Shown: positions 46,907 through 59,340, counted from the stretch's first letter. The stretch: 64,000 nt of DNA from Vicia villosa (GCF_029867415.1 NW_026705181.1:842001-906000); one strand, 5' to 3'. Translations and numbers: made by a program. The notes: generated by a model from the sequence alone, not told the origin.

Positions 46907-47427
46907 TGTCATACCCCAGAATTTGACCTCATATAATTACAAATGTCATTTTATTTCGATTAAATGACATGACACAATTGGTAAGGAGATAAGGTTTGTA
47001 GGTATACAGTCCCGGGTTCGAATCCCACTACAGACATTTTGCCCATTTGTTTCTAACTTCGGTTTTAGTTTTATTTTAAACTTATATTCAAAAATCATAA
47101 AAAAAAAAATTGTTTTTTATTTAAATATTATTTTCGTATTTATCATTTATTATTTATTAAAAAATGTTTTTTTTCACTTTTATGCATTTTTATTCAAAAA
47201 ATAACATAAAAAAATAAATAAGGTAATTTTTTATTAAATTTTTACAACAAGAAAATTTTCTTGAATATTTTGATTTGATTTTATCAAAAATTAAAACAAA
47301 ATAATCATGATAAAATTGTGTTTAAAGGTTTGATATGAAATTATTTTATTCCTTTTTGAGTTAACCTAAATTTTTAATATAAAACCACACATTGACTTCT
47401 CCAAAGGGGAACTAACTAATCCTAACC
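46907..47427 (+). repeat. Truncated 3' LTR of the Ogre/Tat-like element
   Basis: Starts tgtcatacccc after ggggcaac and aligns with the first about 520 bp of the 5' LTR (29245-29767), then similarity stops at cctaacc. The remaining about 3.6 kb of the LTR is missing. A tRNA-like segment lies at 46977-47035. Confidence 0.75.
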
Positions 47428-47919
47428 CGAATCCCCAATCAATCTCCGTTCCCCGCCCCACACCCAAACGGGGATGGAGAATTAAAACTCAAACCCGTTC
47501 CAAACAGGTTCGGGTATCCCCGCCCCGCCACCATCTATTTCGTAAAATCAATTTTTTTAATAAAAATATTTACTTTTTCAAAAATCAAACTACATTATAA
47601 ATAACAAAATAAAACAATCTCAAAAAATTTCAAACATATATTTCAAACATTTAAAATAATATATACAAATCAAATTATCAAAACATAATCCACATATTTA
47701 TTAATATAATTATGCAATATAAATAATAATGTACATGTTGAAATAAACGGGTCGAGTTCAGGGACGGGCTCGGGGTGGATACTAATGTCCCCATTACCCG
47801 ACCCGTCCCCATATTTTATAATCGGGGAAAAACCAAACCCAGTCAAAGCGGGTTTTCCCGTCAACTTCAGGGCGGGTTCAGGTGAGTACCCGCGGGTTTG
47901 GATTTTATTGCCATGCCTA
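47428..47919. repeat. Truncated hAT-like MITE at the Ogre breakpoint
   Basis: Runs of cccgcccc and cggggatgg at the left, and an end ttttattgccatgccta at the right, fit the GC-ended legume hAT MITE type seen at 5318-5931. The left TIR is missing: the sequence changes directly from Ogre LTR to MITE interior. Confidence 0.55.
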
Positions 47920-49053
47920 GTCTCATCCCGAACCGTACCTGCGCAGGTCTGTTGGATCGGTTATTCAAATTTTGTCCAGCGCTTACTTAGGACATCCCAA
48001 ACCTGATTATTTATGTAATTTTTTTGAATTATGTTTATTTTTGTAATTTTTTTAAAAAAATGGTTACTTAAATTTTTTTTCTATATATTTACCCTTTATG
48101 TTAAAAAGATACGCAAAGGTTAAAAAAATGAATTTAATAATATGCATTGACAGTGTAAAATAGTTTTACACTATCATCCAATAGAAAACCAACAATATAT
48201 CATGTTATTAAAAAAAAATTAAAATAAAAATAAATTGTAATTGAATACATGTGATTAATTAATTATAAAAAATTATTTTACAATGTGCATATTTTCTCTA
48301 AAAAACAATTTTTTCCACCCTTCAATCTAAAAGATGAAAAACTACTTTACTAATATATTTTATCAAAAAGATACACAAAGGACAAAAAAAACACTATAGT
48401 GAAACTATTTGTGTTGTTGTATTATGAATAAATAAATATCCGTGTTACCTTTATTTAAAACTTTAAAATACGTAAGGCTAACATGATTCCATGTTTGAGT
48501 GCTCCCTATTTGATTTTAATAAAGGTGGTTGATTATAACTTTCTTGATTTGGTCGTAATAAAGTTTTAATTACTTTTAGATCATACTATCAAATTGAAAA
48601 AAAAAAACATTGTTTAAAATAAAGTTTTAATTACTTTTAGATCATATCAAATTAAAATGGATACACATACACATACACATAACTTTATTCTCTTTATTTT
48701 ATAAAATAAAATAAATAGTCTTCGAGGTGTTTACCACATTAGACTAAAGTCAACCCAAAATGAGTCAACATGGTACTTAACATAGAGCATCATCATCGTA
48801 TGTATATCTCACATAGATTTCGTGAGTTTTGTTTTGTTTTATGTTTTTTTTCCAAAATTTAATGACTAATTAGTAAGTTTCAACTTTTTACATGTGTTTC
48901 CCACATTCTCACTGACAAATGTTTTTTTTTTTTTTTTTCATTATTGTTTAATTAATTAATTAAAAAATAATACCCTTTTGCGTTACTCACTCACTCCCCA
49001 CCAAAATTCATCGCTATGATCTCAGAACAACTCTCTCAAAATTGGTAAAAAAG
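47920..49053. other. Intergenic and upstream region of the TMEM8-like gene
   Basis: AT-rich DNA. A short palindrome tgacagtgtaaaat...tttacactatca (about 48151-48180) is a typical legume MITE end. The words taaagttttaattacttttagatcata are repeated near 48552 and 48622. The last about 100 bp before 49054 is C-rich (actcactcactccccacc) and probably the 5' UTR of the downstream gene. No separate gene is seen. Confidence 0.5.
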
Positions 49054-52000
49054 ATGAGTTTTTTCAATTTTGTGCTTCTCTTTTCTTGTTCCTTTGTTCT
49101 TCTCTCTGCAAATGGTGAACCCAGCAGCAAAGGTGAAACCTTTATTGTTTCAAGCTTCAGCTACCCTCATACTAGGCTCAGACCATTTGATTTGCGATAT
49201 ATTAGAGGTTTGTTACCTAATTCACAGTGACCCATTTTGTTTTTAATCATTGTTATTTGCTTGATTTCTTGTTGTTGTTGTTCTTGTGGTTGTTTGTAAT
49301 GAAGCATTATGTTAGTGTTGGAGTTGAATTTGATCTTATCTGCTTCTTCCGGGGTTTAGTCTGTGAGGATTATACAATTGGTTCGGTTTTATGTTTTAGG
49401 GGAAATCTAAGAGACTGATTACAGGTTAATTATGTTTTTGTGATTATTATTGCTATGATGGACTTGATCATGTGAAATATGAGTCCTGTGTTTTATATTA
49501 GTTACTTTTTTTAAGATATTTCTAGGTTATGTTGCTATACCCTATAGTTTATCACAGTGAGGGCCGTCTTTGAGGGCATGCAAGACTGAATGCCAAATTT
49601 GTCTCAATTAAAACTTGGTTAAATAGAGTGTCATAAAATATTTGTCGTGATTATGTCGTGGCAAAATAGGGTCCCTATTTGTATTGCAATGGTTGAACAT
49701 GACCTAACCTTCATATGGCCTCAAAAAACTTAAGACGGCTTTGATCACTGTTGCCTTGTAATAATAACTATGCAAGTATCACGTATGGACTTGGAACATA
49801 GGGATGCAATCTTATTTGGCAACTCGGGAACACGACTTTTCTTAGGTATTGTCCGCTTTGGGACTTTGTGTAAACCCTCAAAATTTTGTCCTTAGTTAAA
49901 TTCGACTCAGGTGGTTGTGAACGTGAGTGTTTATATACCACTCTTGGTTTCAATTCCTAGTAATGTGAGACTTTACGTACCGGAACAATAGTCCTCCAGT
50001 CGAGGCTAAGGGGTGAAAGAGTTTAACATCCCTTGTACATGGCTTAAACCCCGGATTCTCACAAACAGCCCAAATGGTCTGAGGTTGATCTCGAACATAC
50101 CTTGGAAAACGGTGCAGCGGATTTGGGGTCGGAACAATTGCTGTTTGTTATTTGTTATCTATTTTATGATGCGCTAGTTTGTTAGATTTTACTAATGTGA
50201 TCAGAAACCTTGTAGAGGAAGGAAGGGGCAATAATCAGCTGTGTAATGTGTTATGAGCCAGAAAACTCAGTTAACAACACACAAATTAAAAGAGGAATTC
50301 GGTACTCTAATGCAATTAACTGTCAATGGTGTACACTGTACGGGATTTTGTATTGATTATGCAGAATGTGATAAACACTTGATGTAAGGAAGTACAAGGG
50401 ATAAAAGAAAGCTCTAGAATGCCTAGGCTCAAAGAGAGAAGAGATTCAACTTCATTCCACTAAATTCCCTACTCATAATAACCAATCATTGGCATATTTT
50501 CTGTTAGAGATCTTTCCTCTCATTCCTCGCCTTGGCTCCACAAAAGTAGGATCATGTGCCATGTGTCCCTCATTCTCATTAGATTTAGTTGTTGTATTGG
50601 CCATTCTTCCCTCACTAGTAACATAATGCTTGGTTTCACGATTGGCGCACTTAGAATTAATTATGGAAGTGTGAAATTAATTTTAACATGTTTAGTTTGC
50701 TATCGAGTAGAATTGGTTCTGTATTCTAGAGTTGATTCTACTTGAAGCTATGATTTCTAGCTTTTGAGTCTAAACATGATTGTTAAACTCACTTTTGCAA
50801 CAATTTATTCAAACATAAATCACTTTACTTTCAACTCACTTTTAGTCAGAATCAATTTTATAGAATTAATTCATTCAGAATCAATTTTTTCAACTGCAAA
50901 ACCAAACACTAAAGAATTTCAGATGGAGACAAATGTGAGATGGTATCACAGAAGAAGCTAATTTTATTTTTCATTCTGCTTTGATGATTCGATTGCAATT
51001 ATGAGTTAATTATTTTGAAAATCTGTTATTAGAGATATGTTTTCTCGAAAAACCTCATTTTCAGATATGTGTGGACTTCTGGAGTTGTGAATGATCTTAC
51101 TTGTCTCTTAATGTTTTCTATTTCTTCAGTTGACTTGCCGCCATGGTTTTCTACGATGTCTATAGCAATGAACTCAGATGTAGACCTTGTAAGTACATCC
51201 AATCTTATTAAAATTGTCATTACCGACTATGCTATAGAAAAGTCTATGAAGTGCTCATCACAATATTATCTTTTTGTTGAATGGGCCCTTCCGTTTTCAG
51301 GATGTCTCTAGAATTGAAAGTGTTCCAATGAGCACACTGCCGATAATATGCTTTAGAGACGGAGGTCCTCCACTGCCAGATGCCCTAAACTTAACTTTGA
51401 AAGATTCAGCCATCTCAGGTACGAGACCGAGGAAGCACGGATGCTACGAAACAGTTGCCATGTTGTTTTTGACCGTCTAAGATAATAAGATTCTTATCTA
51501 TTATTAGCTTGCTCTCCTTCTCATTATCTATCTCCCTTTTTGACAAGAAAGAACACACTAGATTTCTTTTTTCACCTTTTGTTTTCAGTTTCCTATTATG
51601 ATTACTTTTTGTTCCCCATTTTATTCAGGGATAAATGGTTTAGATGTGGAGCAGTGCTTCCCTATGCAGAAAAATATCACTATGAAACTGACAAACAATC
51701 AGGTGAATGCAGTGCTTCCTTATTTTTTTACTCGAAGCATTACAGATACTTTTTTATTACTAGTATAATATCCATGTTTAATGTATTGCTTCATCCAGCT
51801 CAATGTCTCCTTATGCTTGTAATAACATAGAAATACTTGCTTAAAATTAAAATTCCTATAGTTAAGGGCCGGTTCTATTAAAAGTAAAGTTAGTAGGTTT
51901 AGAGTAATTAATCCTGGATAGTGGCGCGGAGCGCGGTTAACCCCAAAAATGGGATAGTGTATTGCGGGATATTCGCTATTTCATCTTTCTTGGAACAAAT

Positions 52001-55000
52001 TACATGAATAATAATTATAAACATATGAAGTGCAGAGGGAAGAATGAAGTGTAGAGAGAGGTGAGGGAGGAAGTTGTGATTTTTCTTTGGAACAACGGAA
52101 GTGCACAATCGTCGGTGATGGAAGGTTAGGTTTGAGTCTCAACTCAAATTTGATTGAAAAACCCAAATCACCCTTAAACGTTTTAAATCTAAAGGGTAAT
52201 TTCGGTTTTTTAGAGGGGAGAAGGATAGCAGGACAGAAATTGCTCCGCCCCCGCTACTCGCCTACCAAGGCTATAGTGGGATAGCGCTGCTATTGACTAC
52301 TCTGTTTTTTTTTTGATGCAAACAAAGTTTCCATTAATCAGAAACAGCAGGGATTACAACAGAGTTAAGGGATGGGAGGGTCCCAATCCAAGTTTTAGAC
52401 CCTAAAATATTACCAACACCAACCAAGCTATGAGCTTCAGTATTACACTTACGACCAACAAACATAACAGAAGCAAAAGCAAATTGACTTAATAGACTCC
52501 TAACATCTACAGCCACAGACTCAATAGTCGCAAAGACCGCCATAGAATTGACACAATCCACAGCATTGAGACAATCCGATTGCACCACCAGTCTGTCAAT
52601 CTTCAAATCCAGAGCCATCCGAATGCTCCAGCGAATGGCCAAAATTTCAGCAGTCAACGGATCCGTATTCAACAACTCTTCCCTGCACGCCGAGAGAATA
52701 ACATCTCCATCCGGGGATTTGAACACGCAACCAAACGCAACAGAATTTGGGGAAGAAACTCACGCATCGACTTGGAGAATATGGATATTCTTCGGACTGT
52801 ACTCCTCCTGCACAGAATGGTAATCACAAGACGGGACAGGGATAGAATTGTTGTAATCCGAAACATCAATGAGAGCCTCTTGCGCCACGTTCACAGGATC
52901 AGCAATTTCTTTTGAAAAACCATGAGATTGCGCGCCAGCCAGATGCGGTGCAGCAAGTTTGCCAGAAGTTGAATGCTCAAAACATCACCACAAGTCAACA
53001 TCTTGAACAACCAGTCGCGGAGATCAAGGCTAGAGTCAATCCTGAAACTTAGAATGGACGAAAAGAAAGTTTGCTGGGCAAAAGGGCAATGACAGAATAA
53101 ATGCTGAATGACAGAATAAATGCAGAATACTCTGGTTAAGATGCAAGATAAGTGTAATATCTTTAAGACTATTTGACTTGAAACATAACTAAAATCAAAA
53201 TTCCCTATGCCTTGTGCTGAAGTTCAACTTTAGTTATAAAGTATGGATTCGAGACAGAAAGATTAACTCCTAACCACTTGGTCATAGGGGTGCTGCTCAA
53301 AAAAAAAAAAGTCATAGGGGCTCCATATGTTATATTTCAAGGACAAACCCTCCGAAAAGCTTGAGATGTTAGGACACATGATCGGTTTTATATAACTAGC
53401 ATATATGTTGCTTGGGGAATGGTTAGGTTCAAGTGATTCTTCTTTTGTTCTTATGTAATTTCTAAGATAGAAACCATAACAAATTGTTGTTCAGATATCT
53501 CCAGGTGTTTGGTTCATTGGTCTTTTCAATGGCATTGGACCTACAAGAACACAGTCGAAGATGGTAAGGTTTACTATGCAAATATTTTTTTTTGCCCAAA
53601 ATAATTCTGAAAATTACCCAAAAAGTAATAATATTTTTACCTCTGAAGATTGTCCGAGGTCCGGCATACTCCTTTGCTGCCAATATAACTGTGGAAGCAT
53701 GCACAAATTCAATGATGATGGGAGATTTCTGTAACAGTCCCGTTTATCCATTTTCATGCACAACATCTGATGTCAATAATACTTTGAAAGCTACAATGGC
53801 GAATGAGCCAGAGTTGGAAAATTTGATGACCTGCAAAAGTAGTGGGAAAACTTTTTGTGCTGATGAAAGCGTATCAAACTTCTTCTCCTTTGATATAATA
53901 AATGTGGCAGACAAATTTACTATTATGGCAAGTGATGTCAAATTCAATATCACGTCTTCAAACAAAACATCTGGTGCGAATGATGTTAGTTTAATGTGTT
54001 TTGTTCGCCATGGTTCAATGCCTTCAGTCGCTTCGTACGATTACTCCAGTGATTTAACTAAAGTGCCGCTGGTTATTCATTCACCATTAATCGGTCGTTG
54101 GTACATTACTATCGTACCGATCAATCCTATAAAGATACAGGATAGCAATGTAAAGGTTTGCTATTCAGTGGAATCACAGGTGCTTCAATGCCCTTTTGGG
54201 AAGGCCGGTCCAAATTGTACAATGGATATCTACACGCTTCAGGTAGTATTCTTTGCAAGATATTTTCTGCCAAAATATCCTTTTTATGTTGTCACCTAAA
54301 GAACATTTTTATAATAACAATTAAGGTTATGCTAATCCTTGTACTACAATATAACATTTGAGATTACAAGTAGAATGGGTAGAATCAAGTAATTGTACCA
54401 AGTTCAAATAGCTAACCACATCCAAATTCGTGGTTAATGAAGTTACGTTGATGGTTAATGAGTTTCAAAAACTAGTATACCCATTGACCATTGGACGTAA
54501 TTAACCACCTATTTGAATTGCATTAACTGCTTAAAAAGTTATCGGAAAAGATGTCTAAGTTTGGTTATGCAAAAATCATCTCTATTAAAATTTCTTGATT
54601 TGAAGTTGATTTAAGAACACCCTAGGGTAGAATCATGCGACATCTTGATGCTAGAAGGTATTTATTTAAGCTGGAATAAGCTATTGACAATACGAGAATT
54701 GTTTTCTGCAGACATTTGTACGGAGAGGTCCAACTCCCTTTGAATCATATTATCTACCAGTCAGTACCGGAGCATCTTATACTTCTGCCAATTTCCCTCT
54801 TGAACCACTCTTGAGTAACTCATCATACCATGGCGACCCTGGTAACAGTTGGACTTATTTACTTCTGGACATTCCACGCGGTGCAGCCGGAGGAAATATT
54901 CATGTACAACTATCCTCAGACGTGAAGATCAATTATGAAGTTTACGTTAGATTTGGTGGACTACCATCTCTTATTAACCGGGACTATTATTATGCTAACA

Positions 55001-57096
55001 AGACAATGAGAAGCGATACATCTATGTTTTTCATGCTATATGATTGGAGTGACAACAAGATCAATTTCTATATTATGTATGCTAGAGAAGGAACTTGGGG
55101 TTTTGGTCTTAGATATCTTAATACCAGCCGCGATCCTTCTAAAGGGCCAACTGTCATGTCTCTTTCGCTTGAACGATGCCCAAAACATTGTTCCTCTCAC
55201 GGGGACTGTAAATTTTCTTTTGATGCAAGTGGCTTGACATCGTACAGGTTTATTTTAAACCCTTTGCTTGTTCCTAAATTTTCTTTTAAATTACGTTACC
55301 TTAGAAGTCCTTGGTAGTGATTGAGATTTTGTGGGGAATACAATTCAGATGGCATGCTATAGAGTTTTCCAATTGTATTAATCTTCTTTTTTAGAGATTA
55401 CATTATTGCATGTTTTTCATTTCTTTTCTCTAATGTATTAAGGAATTCATCATTTTAAATGTTTACTTTGTTGTCTTCAGCTTCTGCTCTTGTGATCGAA
55501 ACCATGGAGGCATTGACTGTAGCATTGAAATTGTATCACATCAAGGTGCTAGTTCATTTTTGAGATTGATGAAGTTAGTGATTTAATTGTCCTGCATTGT
55601 TCAAATTTACTTATATAAAGCATCAATTTTATTTTTCTTGTTGTGTAACTTATTTATCAGGCAAACTTGTCTTTTGGTCCTTTATCTTTATTTCTTTTTT
55701 AGCTTCAATTTTTTATCAAGTCAGAACCTTTGTGCCTGTAAGCGTTTACATCATTAGACCCTAAACGAGTCACTGAAAATTTGTGCAGGGCATGTACGAC
55801 AATCATTTTTTCTCATTGTATCAAATGCTGCGGCCATACTTCCTGCCTATTGGGCCCTTCGGCAGAAGGTGGTTCTTTCTCTTTACTTGTTCGGTAACTC
55901 TTATTATCTCATTATATTTACTTATGTATGCAACCCATAGTATACCTTTATTTGATCATACAAATTTCATAACATCGTTTATTATGCAGGCATTGGCAGA
56001 ATGGGTTTTGTTCACATCTAGTGGAATTGCTAGTGGACTATATCATGCTTGTGACGTAGGTGCTTGGTGTGCATTAAACTATAACGTCCTACAGTTCATG
56101 GACTTCTGGCTCTCTTTCATGGCTGTGATTAGCACTTTTCTTTACTTAGCTACCATTGATGAAGTATTGAAGAGGGCAATCCACACGGCTGTCGCTATCC
56201 TTACTGCTCTAATGGCTGTAACAAATGCAACCAGGTAAATGAACTAATAGACTGAATGTTCACGTGCTCACACACGCGCCCTTGCATATACACAAATACC
56301 ATAAAATTTTTGATAATCTTTTTCATATTTGAATATGAAATATGTAGGTCTTCCAATGTTGTTCTTGTGATGGTGATCGGTGCTCTTGGTCTCCTTATTG
56401 GATGGGTTATAGAGTTGTCAACAAAGTATAGGTCCCTTTCCTTTTCAGTTAGATTCTCACTTGATTTCTCTCAGATGTAAGTTTGTTTCGAGTACGACAT
56501 TATATTGGTTTACATGCAACATAATAGCGATCGATGGCACTATGCTTTATAGCAGTTAACTCAAAATCTGCTATGCTATAATGGCTACAGCGTCGCTATA
56601 GCCACTATTAAACAATACTTTGTACTACATAGCGTAACGGATTCAGCTGCGATATAGATGCTATTTAATGACACTGAATATAACTTATTAGTGATGAATT
56701 TATCTGCAGTTTGCGAGTGATAAAGCGATGGCTATGTAATCTTGTTGGAACACTTCTAAGACGGTACCACTGGCCTTTTGCATTAGCTGGTTTTTCTGCG
56801 CTGTCAATGGCAATAGTAAGCTGGACACTTGAAACCAGTGAAAATTACTGGTTTTGGCATAGGTATTAACAATATTACTATCATCATTTCCCTTCTTTTT
56901 GTTTATACCTTCTCTATATCTCATGTTCGCCTTCTTTTGAAATGTGTTTTTTTACAGCTTTTGGCATATTTCAATATACACATCTTCTTTCTTCTTCCTT
57001 TGTTCAAAAGCAAATATTGTGGATAGTGAGAATCAGCTACCTGAAAATGGAAACTATGAACTGACTCATCAAGATTCACTTCCAAGAGCCAGTTAG
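49054..57096 (+). CDS. TMEM8/PGAP6-like membrane protein with EGF-like domain (13 exons, 789 aa)
   Basis: Exons by homology and GT-AG sites: 49054-49207, 51130-51188, 51301-51418, 51629-51702, 53495-53563, 53649-54242, 54712-55247, 55481-55545, 55789-55868, 55990-56234, 56348-56431, 56710-56862, 56958-57096; total 2370 bp in one frame. Start is ATG 49054 (MSFFNFVLLFSCSFVLLSAN), a clear signal peptide. Residues about 25-510 form the extracellular region with many N-glycosylation motifs. About 512-553 is an EGF-like domain (CPKHCSSHGDC, then CSCDRNHGGIDC). About 556-770 is a seven-helix DUF3522/CREST domain with S598-x3-H602, D621 and H743-x3-H747. Animal TMEM8A (PGAP6) is a GPI-specific phospholipase A2 at the cell surface; a similar role in trimming GPI-anchored proteins is inference. 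The gene looks intact. Introns 1 and 4 are long and contain transposons. Confidence 0.85.
50627..50909. repeat. MITE in intron 1 of the TMEM8-like gene
   Basis: Ends tgcttggtttcacgattgg and caactgcaaaaccaaacac are imperfect inverted copies, flanked by taa on both sides (50624-50626, 50910-50912). A 3-bp TAA duplication suggests PIF/Harbinger type. Interior words with agaattaatt/aattgattct are also inverted. Confidence 0.55.
51900..52297. repeat. Unclassified repeat-like block in intron 4
   Basis: GC-richer ends (ggatagtggcgcggagcgcgg at the left; cgctactcgccta and gctatagtgggatagcgctg at the right) surround an AT-rich middle, and the words are partly inverted. It is probably a non-autonomous DNA element. 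Similar gctatagc words recur in intron 11 (56525-56690). Confidence 0.35.
52305..53127 (-). mobile_element. 5'-truncated LINE in intron 4, with 7-bp target duplication
   Basis: On the minus strand the 823-bp insertion starts inside the zinc-binding domain (FFSSILSFRIDSSLDLRDWL, then IQLLANLLHRIWLARNLMVF). It continues into the RNase H-like domain (FKSPDGDVILSACREELLNT, LTAEILAIRWSIRMALDLKI, VGRKCNTEAHSL) and ends in tttgcatc plus ten A (52305-52314 as T). Identical 7-bp sequences tactctg flank it (52298-52304 and 53128-53134). One stop and a frame change lie near 52.75 kb. It is transcribed antisense to the host gene's intron. Confidence 0.8.
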
Positions 57097-57817
57097 AAAT
57101 AGAATAATATATATCGAATAGGATGGTGTAAAAAGGGGGACAGAGGCGAATCATTTTAGTTTTTTAGAATGTGTTTATTGCAAGTTCATGCGAAGGTAGC
57201 ACAAAAGTACGTGGCTTGCTGGTATTGGATTCAAATTTGTTTATGTTCGGTTTACAGTTGAGAATCTGCAAAGGTACATTTGATGGAGTTCATTTGAGAT
57301 CTACGGACTTATGGACAGTAAATGTACATTCGCAGTGAAAATCCAAACGTATCAGTTTCTTACTTGGATAAGAAGTCATCGTCGGAGTCGATGCTGAGGC
57401 CAATAATAGTGAAGTGATAAGCGACGCAGTCTCTTGTAAATTCTTTTCAGCATAAGGTGTGTTTATGCCATTCTTTATAGAATATTTTACCCTTAAAGGA
57501 ATGAAGCTAGGGGTAATTTTGGTCATGGGATAAAGAGGTTTGTCTTATGTAAATTATAGTTTAGAATAAGACTTGCCTTTGAACTGTATCATATTAAGAT
57601 TAAGATATTTTGTGATAATGGATCTTATCTCTACTTCAGCAGTATCTTAATAATAGACTCAGCATGACTATTTTATGACACCATAAACAATGGAGTTTGC
57701 ATTACATTACATATTCCACAAACATAATTTATAAGGTTGACATGGAAAAAACATTATAAAAGATGTCTACTTAGTGAGAGTGATGTTACTGTACTGTTCT
57801 ATTATTAATTATGTATC
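57097..57817. other. 3' flank of the TMEM8-like gene
   Basis: Probable 3' UTR and downstream DNA. An aataatatat word at 57102 and ggggta...ataaagagg around 57510 are the only weak signals. No gene is recognised. Confidence 0.4.
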
Positions 57818-58212
57818 AATGTCTACTACCAATTTTGGTTTTATTCCATTTTAGAATAGTTGGAAAAGTTTGTTTTAGAGTTTCTGTCCTTAAACTATTT
57901 GCAACTTGTTTTAATATTTTGTTCTGGTGGAGCTTATGAATATTTTTGTGTGTATATAAAATGTTTGTTTAATATGTGAGCTACGTGTGAAGATTTTCTA
58001 ACAACGTATTCTTATTTGCTTTATTTAAATATAATCAATGTTGTGGTGTGATGACAAGGTTATGTAGACCTACTTTTTTGGCATTTTTTGCGATTCCCCT
58101 TAGCAAAATTCAATGTTATTTTCTCAAACAGAAGCCTTTGAATTTATTTTAATTTCATGAGTTACACATTCACTTTTTTTGTTTTTCTATCTCTTTCAGC
58201 AGCCCTAATTTT
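57818..58212. repeat. Duplicated segment A, copy 1
   Basis: About 395 bp, running from taccaattttggttttat to ctatctctttcagcagccct, that recurs at 59590-59978 with about 12-15 percent differences and small indels. A weaker continuation (cacaaagcatgagg...aaagtcataacat) is seen at 58330 and 60037. It shows no coding potential. Confidence 0.8.
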
Positions 58213-58392
58213 ATGATAGTTACATGGAAGAAAAGGAGGTAAAAACAAAGACAGCAAAAAAGAACATGCACAATTAGTACATTACCAAATTCAGTTTCAT
58301 GGAGAACCTAAAATATAATTAGAGTATTTGTCACAAAGCATGAGGGGGTCAAAGTCATAACATTTAGGGAACTAGAAATAATCGGTTAAATG

Positions 58393-58525
58393 ATGAAGTA
58401 GGGGTGTGGTTTGGTGGAGCAGATCTCCGATACGACGGCACGAGGGTGAATCTACAAGATTAATTAACACTCCAACGTCTAAATCAATAAGAGAATGAGA
58501 AGTAAAGTGAGTTATGGATCATAGT
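58393..58525. repeat. Duplicated segment B, copy 1
   Basis: About 133 bp with gagcagatctccgatacgac, then aacactccaacgtctaaatc and gtgagttatgg. It recurs at 59203-59340. The words resemble pieces of legume retrotransposon LTRs. Confidence 0.65.
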
Positions 58526-59202
58526 GTAACTATTATTTCATAGACGGCTAGGTTTGAAAATATGCCAAGTCAACTAACAAGGGCCTACGACCTACCTAGG
58601 CCAGACCATTCTTCTTTAAATAGAAATATATATGCTTTTTTATAAATCTATTTAATTAAAAAAAGGTATGCCACAAGTCATAAAAAATCATTTGATCCTA
58701 TCATGCCGACCTATTTAATAAATACGAATAACTTTATTATTATATTATTTATATTTTGAATTAAAATAAAAAATAAAACTTAGTTATTTTGAAGAACTTA
58801 TAAAAATAAGTTGAAAAAACTTTATGAACAATGTCATAAATTGTTTTCATAAGTTTTCTCAAACAAATTGTATCACAAAATTTATGTTAATAGGTAAATA
58901 AGTCAATGCAAATAAACATACAGTTTCGTTGATCTTTTATTTTGTTAGTCTATTTAAACATTAGTTAAATTATTTATTTACAAATATTCAAATAAAACAA
59001 GCTTTTATGCAGATTAATAGGTCAATTAAACCTTTTAAAATGGCAGACACAGGCCTAAAAATAAGTCTGTGATAGGCCATATGCTAGACTTAGGCTTTGA
59101 AACTTTTAGCAAGTCAGACTCAAGTTTGATAAAATTTAACTCGACCCAGCCTACTCCCCCTACAGATGACACCACTATTCCACTAAGGACCCATAAATGA
59201 TT
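58526..59202. other. AT-rich interval between the copies of segment B
   Basis: The ends (cctaggccagaccattc near 58598; aggcctaaaaataagtctgt and cgacccagcctactccccct near 59053-59162) suggest a decayed non-autonomous DNA element inserted between duplicated flanks. TIRs could not be aligned with certainty. Confidence 0.35.
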
Positions 59203-59340
59203 AATGAAATGACGGAGTATGGGCTTGGTGCGGCGGAGCAGATCTTTGATATGACTGCATATGAATAGACTTACAATGTTAACACTCTAACGCCTAAGTT
59301 AGTAAGAGAATGAGGAGTAAAATGAGTTATGGATCAGAGA
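59203..59340. repeat. Duplicated segment B, copy 2
   Basis: Second copy of the segment at 58393-58525, with about 20 differences. Confidence 0.65.

Larger units (their letters stand above)
29245..47427 (+). mobile_element. Ogre/Tat-like LTR element without coding regions (LARD-like), carrying a nested Tekay
   Basis: 5' LTR 29245-33363, primer-binding site 33368-33385, internal region 33386-37749 and 46047-46906, and a truncated 3' LTR 46907-47427. Without the nested chromovirus the internal part is only about 5.2 kb. It has no recognisable gag, protease, RT or integrase, only tandem arrays and leader or 3'-UTR-like sequence, so it would depend on a partner Ogre for movement. A 5-bp sequence catgt precedes the 5' LTR (29240-29244), but no matching copy follows because the 3' end is lost. 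The first 150 bp of the two LTRs differ at about six sites, so this insertion is much older than the nested one. Confidence 0.75.

Noticed and set aside
46977..47035. A true tRNA gene
   Set aside because: The A- and B-box-like words exist but no acceptor stem or anticodon arm can be folded; kept only as a tRNA-like segment.
52334..52726. 130-aa minus-strand ORF as a possible host gene
   Set aside because: It is the RNase H-like end of a LINE with A tail and TSD inside an intron.
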